A DNA stretch of 64,000 nucleotides from Diospyros lotus. Lineage: Eukaryota > Streptophyta > Magnoliopsida > Ericales > Ebenaceae. Within the stretch, counting starts at the first letter, position 1; every line of letters starts with the position of its first letter. The notes under the pieces were generated by a model. The model was given only the letters and a program-made list of their open reading frames with translations, searched no databases and was not told the origin of the DNA. Made by a program: the position numbers and the translations under genes. The stretch is taken from assembly GCF_014633365.1 (NCBI RefSeq), contig NC_068347.1:26514493-26578492 (forward strand). Reading direction: 5' to 3'. Below, piece by piece: positions 21,301 to 33,300 of this stretch.

Positions 21301-24300
21301 ATTTTGAATATGTTCCAAATTTATATTCATATCCTTCGAACTGATAATGGTTGAGAGTATTTTTCTCATGACTTCACTAACTACTTGTCTGAATATGGTA
21401 TTTTCATCAAAACTCATGTCCATACACACCCCAACAAAATGGGGTGGTTGAAAGAAAAAATAGACACCTCCTAGACATGGCTACAGTTATGATGTTTACT
21501 ACCAATGTTCCTCATTTTTATTGGAGAGAAGTTGTTCTTACAGCTGCCTATTTGATCAATCGTCTCCCATCTAAAACCTTGTAAATCCAAACTCCTCTCA
21601 GCATATCTTTTGTGATATATATCCAAATGCTTCCTTTCTCTCCTCAATTGATCCTAAGGTATTCGGATGCATTGTGTACATTCACAACAATAGTCTCTCT
21701 CGAACCAAATTAGACCCCAAGGCTCTCAAGTGTATCTTTATTGGGTATTCTCCATCCCAAAAAGGAAACAAGTGCTATTGTCCTACAAACAGAAAATTCT
21801 TTGTGCCCACCGATGTCACCTTCTAAGAGGATCTTCCATTTTATCAACCTAATGCTTCTCGAGAGGTAACTAATGAACCCAATTGAGATCCTCTCATTTC
21901 CTTTCCCCCTCTTGATCATACATTGCCAGTATGTTCCTAAGGGGGAGCATCCTCAGCATCAACTCCTGACAATACACTGGCATACCCTCTTCCTCTGATC
22001 TTCATGCTCCTAATTCTCCTTTGACTCTCCTATTACCTCTAAACCTAAGATGACAGTTTCTATCCCTCATTCTTCCCCAAATTCAATAGCCAACAGCCCT
22101 CTGCTTGTCTACTTCAGATACCTAAAGGCTATCAGGAACCTTAGCATAGTCAGCCATCACTTCCGAAGGCTGGTCCATCAAAGGATATTGTTGTTCACAA
22201 CACTAACAGTAGTACTACAAGGGGGGATGATATGGATTGGGCTATTCCTATAGCTCTACGAAAAGGGGTGAGATCATGCATCAAGTACCCTATTCCTAAC
22301 CATTTGACTTATAAAAAATTGTCTCCTCAGTTCAGAGGATTTGCTACAAAAAATGAATACATTGAAATTCCAAAAAATATTCAAAGTGCTATGAATGATC
22401 CTAAGTGAAAGGCTGCTGTTATGGAAGAAATGACTACCCTAGTTGGAAATGATACTTGGAATATTGTGAAACTGCTTCCAAACAAGAAGGTGGTTGGATG
22501 TAAGTGAGTATTTACTATGAAACATAATGCAAATGGGAGTGTTGAAAGATGTAAGGCTAGATTGGTGACCCAAGGGTTTACACAACCCTATGGGATTGAC
22601 TATGAGGAGCCTTTTGCTCCCGTTGCTAAGCTTAATTCCATTTAGGTATTACTCTCTATTGTTATTAATTTAGAATGGCTCATATTCCAATTTGACATTA
22701 AAAAATGTCTTTCTTAATGGGGTGATCTGGATGAGAAAATATATATGAAGATCCCCCCATGTGAAAATGTGAAAATGTTTGTAAACTTAAAAGGTCTCTA
22801 TATGGTTTAAAGCAGTCTCTAAGGGCTTAGTTCAAGAAATTCAACATGACCCTAAACCGATTAGGGTATAAACAAGGACAAACAGACCATACCTCATTTA
22901 TAAAACCCACAACAAATGAAAAGAAATCCATACTAATTGTCTATGCTGATGATATTATTGTGACGGGGGATGATATGCAAGAAATTCAAAACTTGAAAAA
23001 GCAATTGAAGGCTGAATTTGAAGTTAAAGAAGGGACCATGAGATACTTCCTAGGAATGGAGGTGACTCGGAGCAAAGAAGACCTATTCATTTCACAAAGG
23101 AAGTATACACTCGATTTGCTAAAAGATACAGGTATGTTAGCATGCAGATCTGCTGGGACTCCCTTAGAAAAAGGCTAAAAGTTTGAAGAAAAAGTTGGTT
23201 GGGAGGCTAATTTATTTGTCACTTATTAAACCAGACATAGCCTATGCAATAAGTGTAATTAGTTACTATATGCATTCTTCTACTCAAAGGCATATGAATA
23301 CTGTGTTTCATGTTCTAAGACATCTCAAAGGGACACTTGGAAAATGTTTAATGTTCCAGAAAACTGAGGAAAGGGGAATTAAAGGTTTTGTTAATGCAGA
23401 TTGGACAGTCTCATGAGGACAGCTAGTCAACTTCTGATTATTGTACCAAGCTGTGGAGAGATGTGGTCACATGGAAAAGCAAGAAGCAATAAGTGGTTGC
23501 TCGCAGTAATGTTGAAGCAAAATTCCGAGCCATAGCTCAAGGAATATATGAGGTGATTTGGTTAGAAAGACTAATGGAAGTCTTGATGATATATTTATCT
23601 CAACCAACAAATGTATACAATGATAGCAAATCAGCTATTAGCATTGTGAAAAATTCGGTCCAGTATGACCGAATAAAGCATGTGAGAATAGATCGAAGTT
23701 TTATAAAGAGGGAGATTGAGGAAGGAGGGATTAGTTTATCCTATATTCCCACCACTGATCAAGAAGCTAATGTGTTCACAAAAGTTGTGGCTAGACTAGG
23801 GTTTGAGACATTAATTGGCAAGCTGTGAATGACTTGTATCTATTCTCTAGCTTGAGTAAGAGTGTTGGACGAGATTAGAAGGTTCAAAGTTAAAAAGGGA
23901 GCATAACAAATGGATAGAGGTCGAGGATAAAAGAATAAGCGCATGGTTTGAAGTTTAAGTCAGATAGATAATTCTAAAAGTTTAAAATTTGATCTTCTTC
24001 CTATTTTTTAGGAAATAAATCTTCCTAGTTTCTAGTGAATAAATAGCCTAAATTTTCTCCCACTTTACAAGAGAATAAGTAAGATGTAGGTTGTATATAT
24101 TTCTCCCCTCATGTTCAATAGAAATCAATCAAGCTTTCGAGTTTCTTAGCTTGTTTCACAATTGAATTCTTCTACAAGTCAGGAGGAGATGTTTCAGATA
24201 ACTATGACTATAACAAAGAATTCTTGGAGGAGAGAATTGTTGAAAGTGAACATCTAGAACATTCTGATAGGAACCAGAAAAGAAAACACTGAAACTTCTA

Positions 24301-27300
24301 TTCAATTCACCAACTCAATCCGATTACAAGAAAAAAACTGGGCATTCGAAAGGCCCTTAACCCTCCCAAGAACTCAATACCAAAATCTTCTCTCCCCCTA
24401 CCAATATCTTCACCCTCTACATATATTCCTCTCTCCTCCTCAACCGCATTCTGTTACGCACACTTGCTGGGTTGTTACACAACCCAGCAATTTCCCATTC
24501 TATCCCTTGCGCACATGGCTGGCTGTTATGCCAGCTAGCCAATTTACCACCCTACCCCTACCTCTTAGACCTTCTTTGATAAGTCCAATGAACCGGGACC
24601 TATCACATTCCAACAAATAGAAAGAAAAATATGTTGATGAATTAGCATTGGAGCAGGCAAATCTGACTGAAGGACCATCCAATTGTGCGAATATTGGTCC
24701 CGGAGTTCTTCTACGGGATTCTAATTTATAGGAATCTGAGGAACAAACTAAAGTGAACCAGTCAAGGGTAACTCAAGATTCCGGAGATGAAGAGTGATTG
24801 GACAAGGTGATTTGTGTAGACCACATTTTACAATTGCACGAAGCTGATGATTCAGTGGATATGCAACTATAAATCAGATTGGAGATGAGAACTGCAAGGA
24901 GAATAGATTTCATGCATCTAATATTCCGGACAGGAATATTGATTCATCAGATATTCCGGCTATAAATCATGTTGGGGATGGAAGTCGTGATGGAGGCCAT
25001 GTTTCAGCCATTGAGAAACCTACGGAACTTTCTAATCTCTTCTTATCCAATCAAGATGTTTGGACATAAATGCTACAAGAATAGTCACTGCAACACCATT
25101 GGAGAAGGTTGATTCAAATGATGGAGTTGATGTGGATGGAGATTTATTAGCAGCTAATGCTGCAGGGGAAGGCAGTTTGCCTATTGCAAATATTACTGAA
25201 ACTCCACTGAAGGAGAATTCAGTTAATAGGAATTCGATTACAGTTGTTACGCAATCAGAAGAAGAGCTAATACATCAAGATGTACCTAATTAGAGCTGGC
25301 AGGAGAAAGACGGAGGAATATTCGATGGATTAACCAAGGAAGCAAAGTCCTTTGCATTACCCTTGGTGCCTAGTCCAATATATGAAGAATCAGCTAATGT
25401 ACAGAATTTGGTTTTGGGGAAAGCTGAGGATTCCTTAGCTTTGGTTAAAATAGGCAACAAGAAAATGAAGACAACACTATCTGGAGGACATCTTACTGCC
25501 GACATGAAAGATTCTTGACCCTAAACAGTATGACGGTATTGCTGTCATTTCAGAAGATGCAAGCCAGATTGCAGGAGGTGCAAACCAATTTTCGATGCTG
25601 GTTGTAATAGAGGTAACAGAAGTAGGTGTTTCAATAGAGCACGACATGCTCACTGAAAAAGAGAGATGTTGATTTCTCTCTCAATCATAAGATGGAGACA
25701 AGAAGACAGTTGGACACCATGCTTGTTTTACAAGATAGAATTTGGAATATAAGAACTTTGATTGCTCACCCTCCAAAATTACAATTAATCAAGGCATGTC
25801 TTAGTAGCAGCCTTGGGAGATCTCCTAAGAGTTACAATCCTAACAAAAATTCCCTACAAAGGATAGAATCAAAGTTGTAAGGAATTTTGGAGACAGCAGA
25901 TTCAAAGTTGCGAGGAATTTCGGAGACTGGTTGTGAAGATAGCTACAAAAGTCAAAAGTTTTGTTGTGGAGAACAAAGCTTCCACTACTTTGTTTGTTCT
26001 TACTCCAGCTGGACAATTAGGATTTCTGTCACCTATATCAAAGGATGGATTGATGACTGGAATTGGTATTGCAACAACTCCTAGTTCTGATGCTCTCAGA
26101 CAGCTTTTGTCTGAGTATCCGAGGCAAGTCCACATTTCTCCATTGCTGCATCTAAAGGATATTGCAAATATTTTTGCATTTGAGAATGGCAGTTGGTCTG
26201 TCTGGAATCCATTAACGGCCGCTAAGGATGTGTGTCAACCCTCCTTAATTTCACTAGATGGTGATGAAATATTAAAGGAAGTTGTGGTCACAGTTAGCCA
26301 ACCCTTTGGACTCAAACCAGCCCACATCGAAAGAGCTGTGATGGGGAAAGTTGGTGAGAATAGCAGTCTACAGGTTTCAGCTGCTCACTATGACCAATTG
26401 AGAGTGATTGATTTTGGTTGTGTTCCAATTGAGGTGTACATGAAAGCTACTACAAATTTTTTATGCATACAGAGGTTTTCCAAAATTTCTCCATCCATGT
26501 TGTGGAAGAGAAGGAAAAAGCATATTGGAAGCCATGGAAGTTTGGCATTTCTTGGGAACAAGAAATGTTTTAAGGTAGGGGGAAATGCCAAGACCCAAGG
26601 GTTTTACTAGGACTAAAATAGCAATTAGCCTATTTTACATTTTACTTGTATTTTCCTCTAGTTGTATTTTTTTGTTAATTTGTTATTTCAGTAGAGCAGC
26701 CATATAAAGCTACTGAAGATTGTTTTGTGGATATGCTTTGAATGATAATTGAATTCAATCATTTCCCTCTCATTAATTCTCTCTCAATTTCCTTTGATCT
26801 CTCTCTCTCTCTCGATCCCTCTGATTTCTCTCTAATCTCTCTTTCTCTATTTTGTCTGCAACTCTCCCTCATTTCTGTATATTATCTCCCTCTCTCTCCA
26901 ATTCTCCCTCCAATCCTTCTATTCTTGGTCCTAATTCCCTCAAAATCTTCCGATTTCCAATCCAAACCCTAAGTTAAACCCTAGGTACATGACAATCAAT
27001 TAGTAGCCCAACTCGCCAATGCAAAAAATTAAAAAAAAAATTAATAATAATAATAATACAGGCATTCCCAATGCACAAAGTTCCTCACATTGCATGGATC
27101 GAGGCAGATTGTTTTTATATGTAGCATTAGCTTTGTAAAGAAGCTATTTCCACAAATCAAACCCGTCACCTTCCAATTACAATGGAGCAACCTTACATTC
27201 ACTACCAAAGGTAGCCCTCAACAAAAATTAAAAAATTATAATTGGCATGACACTGTTCAATTTCCATTTTCATTCATCAAACTTCATTAAATTAAGCCAG

Positions 27301-30300
27301 TGCCTCGTGAAAGTCAACAAAAAATCATACCTTGAGCTATTGGTCAACATGGCCAGGTAAGTAATCAACAAAGTATCATTGAATTCCTGCAGGAAAAATC
27401 AACAAATGAAACACATAAGATAAGGGATGGGAGAAGCATGGGAAAAAAATAGTGATAAGGATGGTGACTTGAAATAAATGTGAATACCAACATGGAAACC
27501 AATACAGGAAAGAGGGTTACCGTTTTGTAAATATTGTTGGGTAGATCTATGAGTATAATATATCAAGTATTTGAAAAATGTCACTTATTCAATTATCCAA
27601 AAAAATAAAAATTAACATTTATTCAAGATGGAGAAATTATTTAACTCACAAATTGAAACTGCGTTCTATATACAAAGTAACACTATTTCATCTATAATAT
27701 AGAAATACATCACAGATGTAATTTAATACATCCTCACAATTTGGAAAAACGAATACAACATTTTTCCAAGGAAATGCCTAAAGGAAGTAAACACTCTCCC
27801 TACTTCTAAATTTCAACTGGACCAAAATTAAACAAAGCATTGCAATTAGAGATCCCATGATGTGTTTGATATGTATTCTCACTTGTCCAACAATTATTGG
27901 AGATAGTTGTGGTATCCATTTCAAAGTGTCTTTATTTCATAGATATTAAGGCTTAATCAAGAGTCCAGCATATGAATAATATATCTACCAAGTACTTCAT
28001 AAAGTAAAAGGGAAGGGGAACAGGCCCCAAAAGGACCATAGCAGACAATAACCGTTAGCTGAACCACTGCCCAAGAATTAAAAGCTAAAAGGATAGAAAG
28101 AAAAAAACAGAGAAGAAATATTATCTGCGGGCTTGCCAACCATTTAGAAGAAGATACAGGATAAACTAGCTAAATCAAATGAATAATTTAATGCAGGATA
28201 ATGATAAATCCCTCTATAAAATAATGCAAATATGCTTACTGACCAGGGGAAATTTTCTTTTCGCCCAAGATTGAAAGAGCCACGCTTTATGTCTTATCCC
28301 AAAGCAGCCAACCATATAAATGCTCTCTCATTCACCCTTCTGTTAAATTCTTCTACTTATTTACGTCCACGTACATTCTCACTTATTTTATGTGTTCTTT
28401 TTATCAACACTTGTCCTGTGCATTAACAAACAGTTTTTAATTTTTTTAATAGCATTTAGTTGATACTAAATTCATTAAAAGATATTTACTTTGAAGAGAG
28501 TATTTTTTTGGCTAAATGAAGAGAAAAGGTTTTAAAATGAGACATGATCACATTAAAACATCACTATCTTGATAATGATAGAAATTTTTTGGATAGGAAT
28601 TTTGTAAAAATGCAATTATTTATTAAAATTTGTACCATTAAAAACTCATCATAATTGCAAAATTATATAAGTTAAACCCTATTTTAAAAATTAAAAAATC
28701 TTATTTTAAAAATAATTGCATAAATTATTTTACATTTAGTCGTATTTTAAAAGTTTCTTACAAAATTGATAAGAAATATCATTAAAATTGTTTTAAAACA
28801 AGACTTGATTTAAGTAATAATTGTAAAAATCATTTTAAAAAAAAATTGTAATTATTTTAATAAGAAAATTTTCTTATAAGGGTAAATAGCTTTAATACCT
28901 CTTAAAGCGAAATAATCAAACACAGAAACCAGATTTTGTAACATGCTCATGTAGGATCGAAATCAAAGACATAGATTTAATGTGGTTGGCAAATTATCCA
29001 CATCCACAAGTGAATGAAGAACAAAATTCTTTATGTGAGTAATAGGTTACAAAAAAAATACTCTCTCACTCTCAACCCCATAATCTCAACCAAACAAACA
29101 ATCTCACTTGTACCTAATTAATGTACCTCACCGGCATCTGGTAGTCAAATATATATCTCTATTTATAAAGAGAACAAGATAGTTAAATGTCAAAACTAAA
29201 CTCACTAAGCTGTGACAAAAATTCTATCCTTTTTATAATTTTGGTTAGGCTATCCATATATAAATTCAAAATAAACTCAACAGTACTTGTAAAACTAATT
29301 TAAAAATAATACTTGAAAAAAATAATGTTTTATTCTAAATATAATACTCTTAAAATGTAACATTTAATGGTCTAGCCTATCAATTTTCCAAACAAAAAAT
29401 TAAAATAAAACTTAATGCAAAATAATTTTTATAATTATTTTTTTAAAATAAGACATTTTTTGAAATAAGAGTTAACGTACTATAATTTTAAAATTATTAT
29501 AACTTTTTAATAATAGAAATTCTATCAAATAATTACATTTTTACAAAATTTCTTTCCAAAAAAATTCTATTATTACGAAAGATAATAGTGTTTTAATGGA
29601 AGATAATTCTTCAACATGTTTTAATGTGATGAAGTATTTTTCTACTACATAATGGCATTTAATATTAATTAAATACCTTTGTAAAAATTATAACAAGATG
29701 TGTTAACTAACACATCCAATTCAATGAAAATGTGCATGCACTTAAAATCAAGTGGAACAATTAAACTGACTGAGAGAAGAGGGAAGAGAGAAAGAGAGAG
29801 AGATTGTAGTTTGATTTTGATTTTAAATCAGATTTAGATTAGATTTCATCTTGAATTCTCAAAAGAAGTTGAATCACAAACATGGTCGTTGGGTTGAATA
29901 TCTACGAGCCTATTCTTTTGTGGTTAAACATTGATCTAGAAAATAGAATAAAGCCGCCGATGCCCTCAGTCAACATCACAATTTGTTAACCACATTCCAG
30001 TTTGAAGTCAGGTTTTGATAGGCTCAAGGAGGAATACAAGACTTGTAATACCCTGAGAGCCCAGAGAAGTTAGTATATATCGAGGATAGTGTAAGAAAGG
30101 AAACAACACCAGCTGGATAACCTTTTGAGCTGAATGTTGGCAAAAAACTCCCAAGTTAAGCGTGCTTGATCTGGGATAATCCAGGAATGGGTGACCCCCT
30201 GGGAAGTTCGTGTAGGCCCATCAGGATAAAGTTGTTCCGGTTCTTCCTATCGCTCGATGTGGGATGTTACAGGTGGTATCAGAGCCGACCCCCGAGCCTC

Positions 30301-33300
30301 TGAGCGCGGTGGTGGGGCAAACCTCAGCGAGGAGGCTGAGTCCCAAGGGGGGTGTGTGTAGGCCCCTATGGGGGGTGCGTGTAGGCACCTTAGGCGAATC
30401 CCACATCGGCCATGCAAGGGGGGAGATCTGGGACCAGTTGTAAGATCGCATGACGAGGACGTTATGTGCTTAAGGGGGGGAGAATGTAATACCCCGAGAG
30501 CCCAGAGAAGTTAGTATATATCGAGGATAATGTAAGAAATGAAACAACACCAGCTGGATACCTTTTGGGCTGAATGTTGGCAAAGAACTCCCAAGTTAAG
30601 CGTGCTTGACCTGGGGTAATCCAGGGATGGGTGACCCCCCTGGGAAGTTCGTGTAGGCCCATCAGGATAAAGTTGTTCCGGTTCTTCCTATCGCTCGACG
30701 TGGGATGTTACAAGACTTGTCCTGATTTTGGAGACATTTATAGGACCTTACAAGATAAGCAACCCAACTCCTTAACAAGATGGCTACTTATTTCGTGTTG
30801 CTAGGTTGTGCATTCCACGCACATTATTGAAACAGTATCCGAAAGTTTAAAAGAAAACTTAGGGCATAGAGAAATAGAGAAAAGAAACCAACTCTCAATA
30901 TTCACCAGTGAATCAAGAATACAAAAAAACTTAAGTGAACAACAAACTAAGCTGAATTTATATCCAGCAAGAAGCCTAGCTAACGCGCCTAATCATAACA
31001 CTAATACAAAGCACAGAAACAGTTATAACAAACATAACAAATAAGCTTTACAATAAGCAACAGCAAAACAACAAATACATCCTCTAACATTCCCCCTCAA
31101 TTGAAACTACTCCTTGACTGCTGATTTAAGAGAAGGTCCTGGAAGTCCTGGTTTCGAGATAGGTGATATCCTTAGATGCAACTTTTCTCGTAAAAGCTAA
31201 AAACGGCTTCTTGCTAAGCCTTTAGTAAAAACATCCGCAACCTGATAGTTAATAGGAACATAGCGAATTTCAACCTCCCCATTCTCAACTTTCTCCCACA
31301 CAAAATGAAGATCAACCTCCAAATGCTTAGTGCGAGCATGAAAGACTGGATTCTTAGCAATGCTTTTGGCTGCAAGATTATCACTCCAAAGAACAAGAAC
31401 ATGAGCCCAGGGATAGCCAAGCTCAGAAAATAAGGATTTTAACCACATAATCTCAATTACACCCAGAGCAATTGCTCTGTATTCAACCTCTCCCACTGAC
31501 CTGGACGGGAACTCCATATAATCAAATTACTGCCAAGAAACACACAAAGCCCACTGATAGATCTGCAAGTGACCCCACAGCCGGCGTGATCGGCATCTGT
31601 GTATACTGTGAGAGATAGATCAGTCGAGGAAGAAGAGAAGAATAATCCCAAACCAAGAGAACATTTAAGATATCGAAGCAAACACTTGCAAGCAACCCAA
31701 TGTTGCTGCTTAGGAGCTGAGAGGAACTGACTGAGCCTATTAACAATGAAAGTAATATCTGGTCTAGTATAGGTAAGATATTGCAAGGATCCAATGATAG
31801 TGCGATAAAGAGAAGGATTAGAGAAAGATCCACCCTCATCAGTTAAAGATTCTGCTGTGTTAACCGAAGTCTCACAAGGCTTACAATCCAATATGGCTAC
31901 TTTCTTTAAGAGATCAATTGTATATTTAGTTTGAGTGAGGTAAAGACCATCTGAGTTACGGTGAGCCTCAAAACCAATAAAATAGCTGAAGAGTCTAGGG
32001 TTTTGAGAGCAAAATGAGTATTCAAATCCTGAATACAAGCTTTAAGGGCTGTGGGATCTGAACCAGTTATCAGTATGTCATCAACATAGATCAAAACAAA
32101 CAGCACAAACTTAGCAGTCCTCTTAATAAACAAGGAGGCATCTGAAACTGCCCTATTGAAACCCCAAGACTGTAAAGCAAATCTCAGCTTGGTATACCAG
32201 GTCCGAGGTGCCTGTTTTAATCCATAAAGGGATTTCTTTAACTTGCAAACATGAGTAGGAAACTGAGAATTCACAAAGCCTTCTAATTGAGACATAAAAA
32301 CATCCTTACTCAAATCACTATTTAAGAAAACATTGTTGACATCAACTTGTTGAATGTCCCAGCCAAAGGCAATAGCCAAAGAAAACAACACACTAATTGT
32401 TGGAGCTTTAAACAGGGCGAAAAGTCTCAAAAAAATCAATACCGGGATTTTGATGAAACCCCTTGGCAACCAAACGTGCTTTGTAACAAAGCACTATACC
32501 ATCTACCTTGAACTTTATCCGAAAAACCCACTTGCAGCCAATAACATTCATGTCTTTAGAGTAAGGAACTAAATCCTAAATGTTGTTACGTTGTAAAGCA
32601 GAATACTCTTCTTTCATAGCCTTGACCCATTGTAAATCTAAGGCGGCCTCACGAACAATGGTAGGTTCCAAAGAGCTCACTAAGGCATGAGGAGCGGATA
32701 TGGGAAGAAGTTTAGCCTTGGACCTGGTGAGCATAGGATGAACAGGAGGTTTAGGAACACAAGAAGGATGGATAAAAGATTGAGGAACATGAGAGGCTAG
32801 TAAAGATAACAAAGGAGGTGACTTCTCCAAAGAAGGAGAGGATAAAGATGATGAGGATACAGGAGAAGAAGATTGAATGTTAGATAGTAAAGGTTGAGAA
32901 GAAGAATCAACAGAAGGTAAAGAATAAGGTAAGGAAGTAGAACCCGGAGGTTATGCTACTGCAGAGGAAGGAAAAGTAGGAAATGACTGAAAGAACAAAG
33001 TAGAAGGATGATCAGGGGCAGTAGAAGTAACACCAGATAAAGAAGACTCAAACTAAAACAAACTAGGATAAGGAAACTCATTAGGATTAAACAGAACATG
33101 TCGAGAAACATATACACGACTAGAAGAGTCCAAACACTTATAACCAGCATGCCCATAACTATACCCAATAAAGATACATTTGGTTGAATGAAAACTGAAC
33201 TTATGCTTGTTATAAGGACGAAGATAGGGACAGCACGGACAACCAAAAAGCTAAAGGTGCAAATAAGAGGGTGATTTAAGAGATAGCATCTCAACCGGTG

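Larger units (their letters stand above)
19098..24158 (+). mobile_element. Decayed Ty1/copia element nested in element B
   Basis: LTRs of 296 bp each (19098-19393 and 23863-24158), the 3' copy starting TGTTGGACGAG and both ending AGCTTGTTTCA. The primer site TGGTATCAGAGCC follows at 19394. Domains run in copia order, gag, protease, integrase, RT, RNase H, all with stops or frameshifts. The bases flanking the LTRs (CAGCT and CAATT) do not match, so the target duplication has decayed or the element was rearranged. Confidence 0.9.
16067..26994 (+). mobile_element. LARD-like non-autonomous LTR element B in CSN6 intron 8
   Basis: LTRs of 408 bp (16067-16474, TGTCAGGACCC...CATGACA) and 409 bp (26586-26994, TGCCAAGACCC...CATGACA) are flanked by ATCAG and ATCAA, a one-base-decayed 5-bp target duplication. 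The primer site TTGGTATCAGAGCA (from 16477) matches initiator Met-tRNA, and a purine tract GGTAGGGGGAAA precedes the 3' LTR. Two later insertions, a hAT (17853-19055) and a copia (19098-24158), inflate it to 10.9 kb; without them it is about 4.7 kb. No pol domain belongs to the element itself. It is antisense to CSN6. Confidence 0.9.
30044..30712 (+). mobile_element. Cassandra TRIM with 5S rRNA-like LTRs
   Basis: Two nearly identical 228-bp LTRs (30044-30271 and 30485-30712), TGTAATACCC...GATGTTACA, flank only 213 bp. AGACT is duplicated on both sides (30039-30043 and 30713-30717). The primer site TGGTATCAGAGCC (30274) matches Met-tRNA and a purine tract AAGGGGGGGAGAA precedes the 3' LTR. Each LTR contains a 5S-rRNA-like stretch with AAGTTAAGCGTGCTTG and ATGGGTGACC...CCTGGGAAGT, the pol III promoter region of 5S RNA, which defines Cassandra. 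There is no coding capacity. Confidence 0.95.
29853..30827 (+). pseudogene. Chromovirus RNase H end, split by Cassandra
   Basis: Codons at 29880-30040 give [15 protein letters not shown], then [20 protein letters not shown], the typical end of gypsy RNase H (ADALSR motif). It has several stops. After the Cassandra insertion (30044-30712 plus AGACT duplication) it continues at 30718 with a degraded linker toward integrase, and is cut again at 30828 by the antisense copia. Confidence 0.75.

Noticed and set aside
30146..30218. A functional 5S rRNA gene
   Set aside because: Only about the second half of 5S is present, with changes, inside an LTR; it is part of Cassandra.
30221..30662. Minus-strand ORFs in the Cassandra element
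   Set aside because: They overlap LTR and 5S-like sequence; Cassandra is noncoding.
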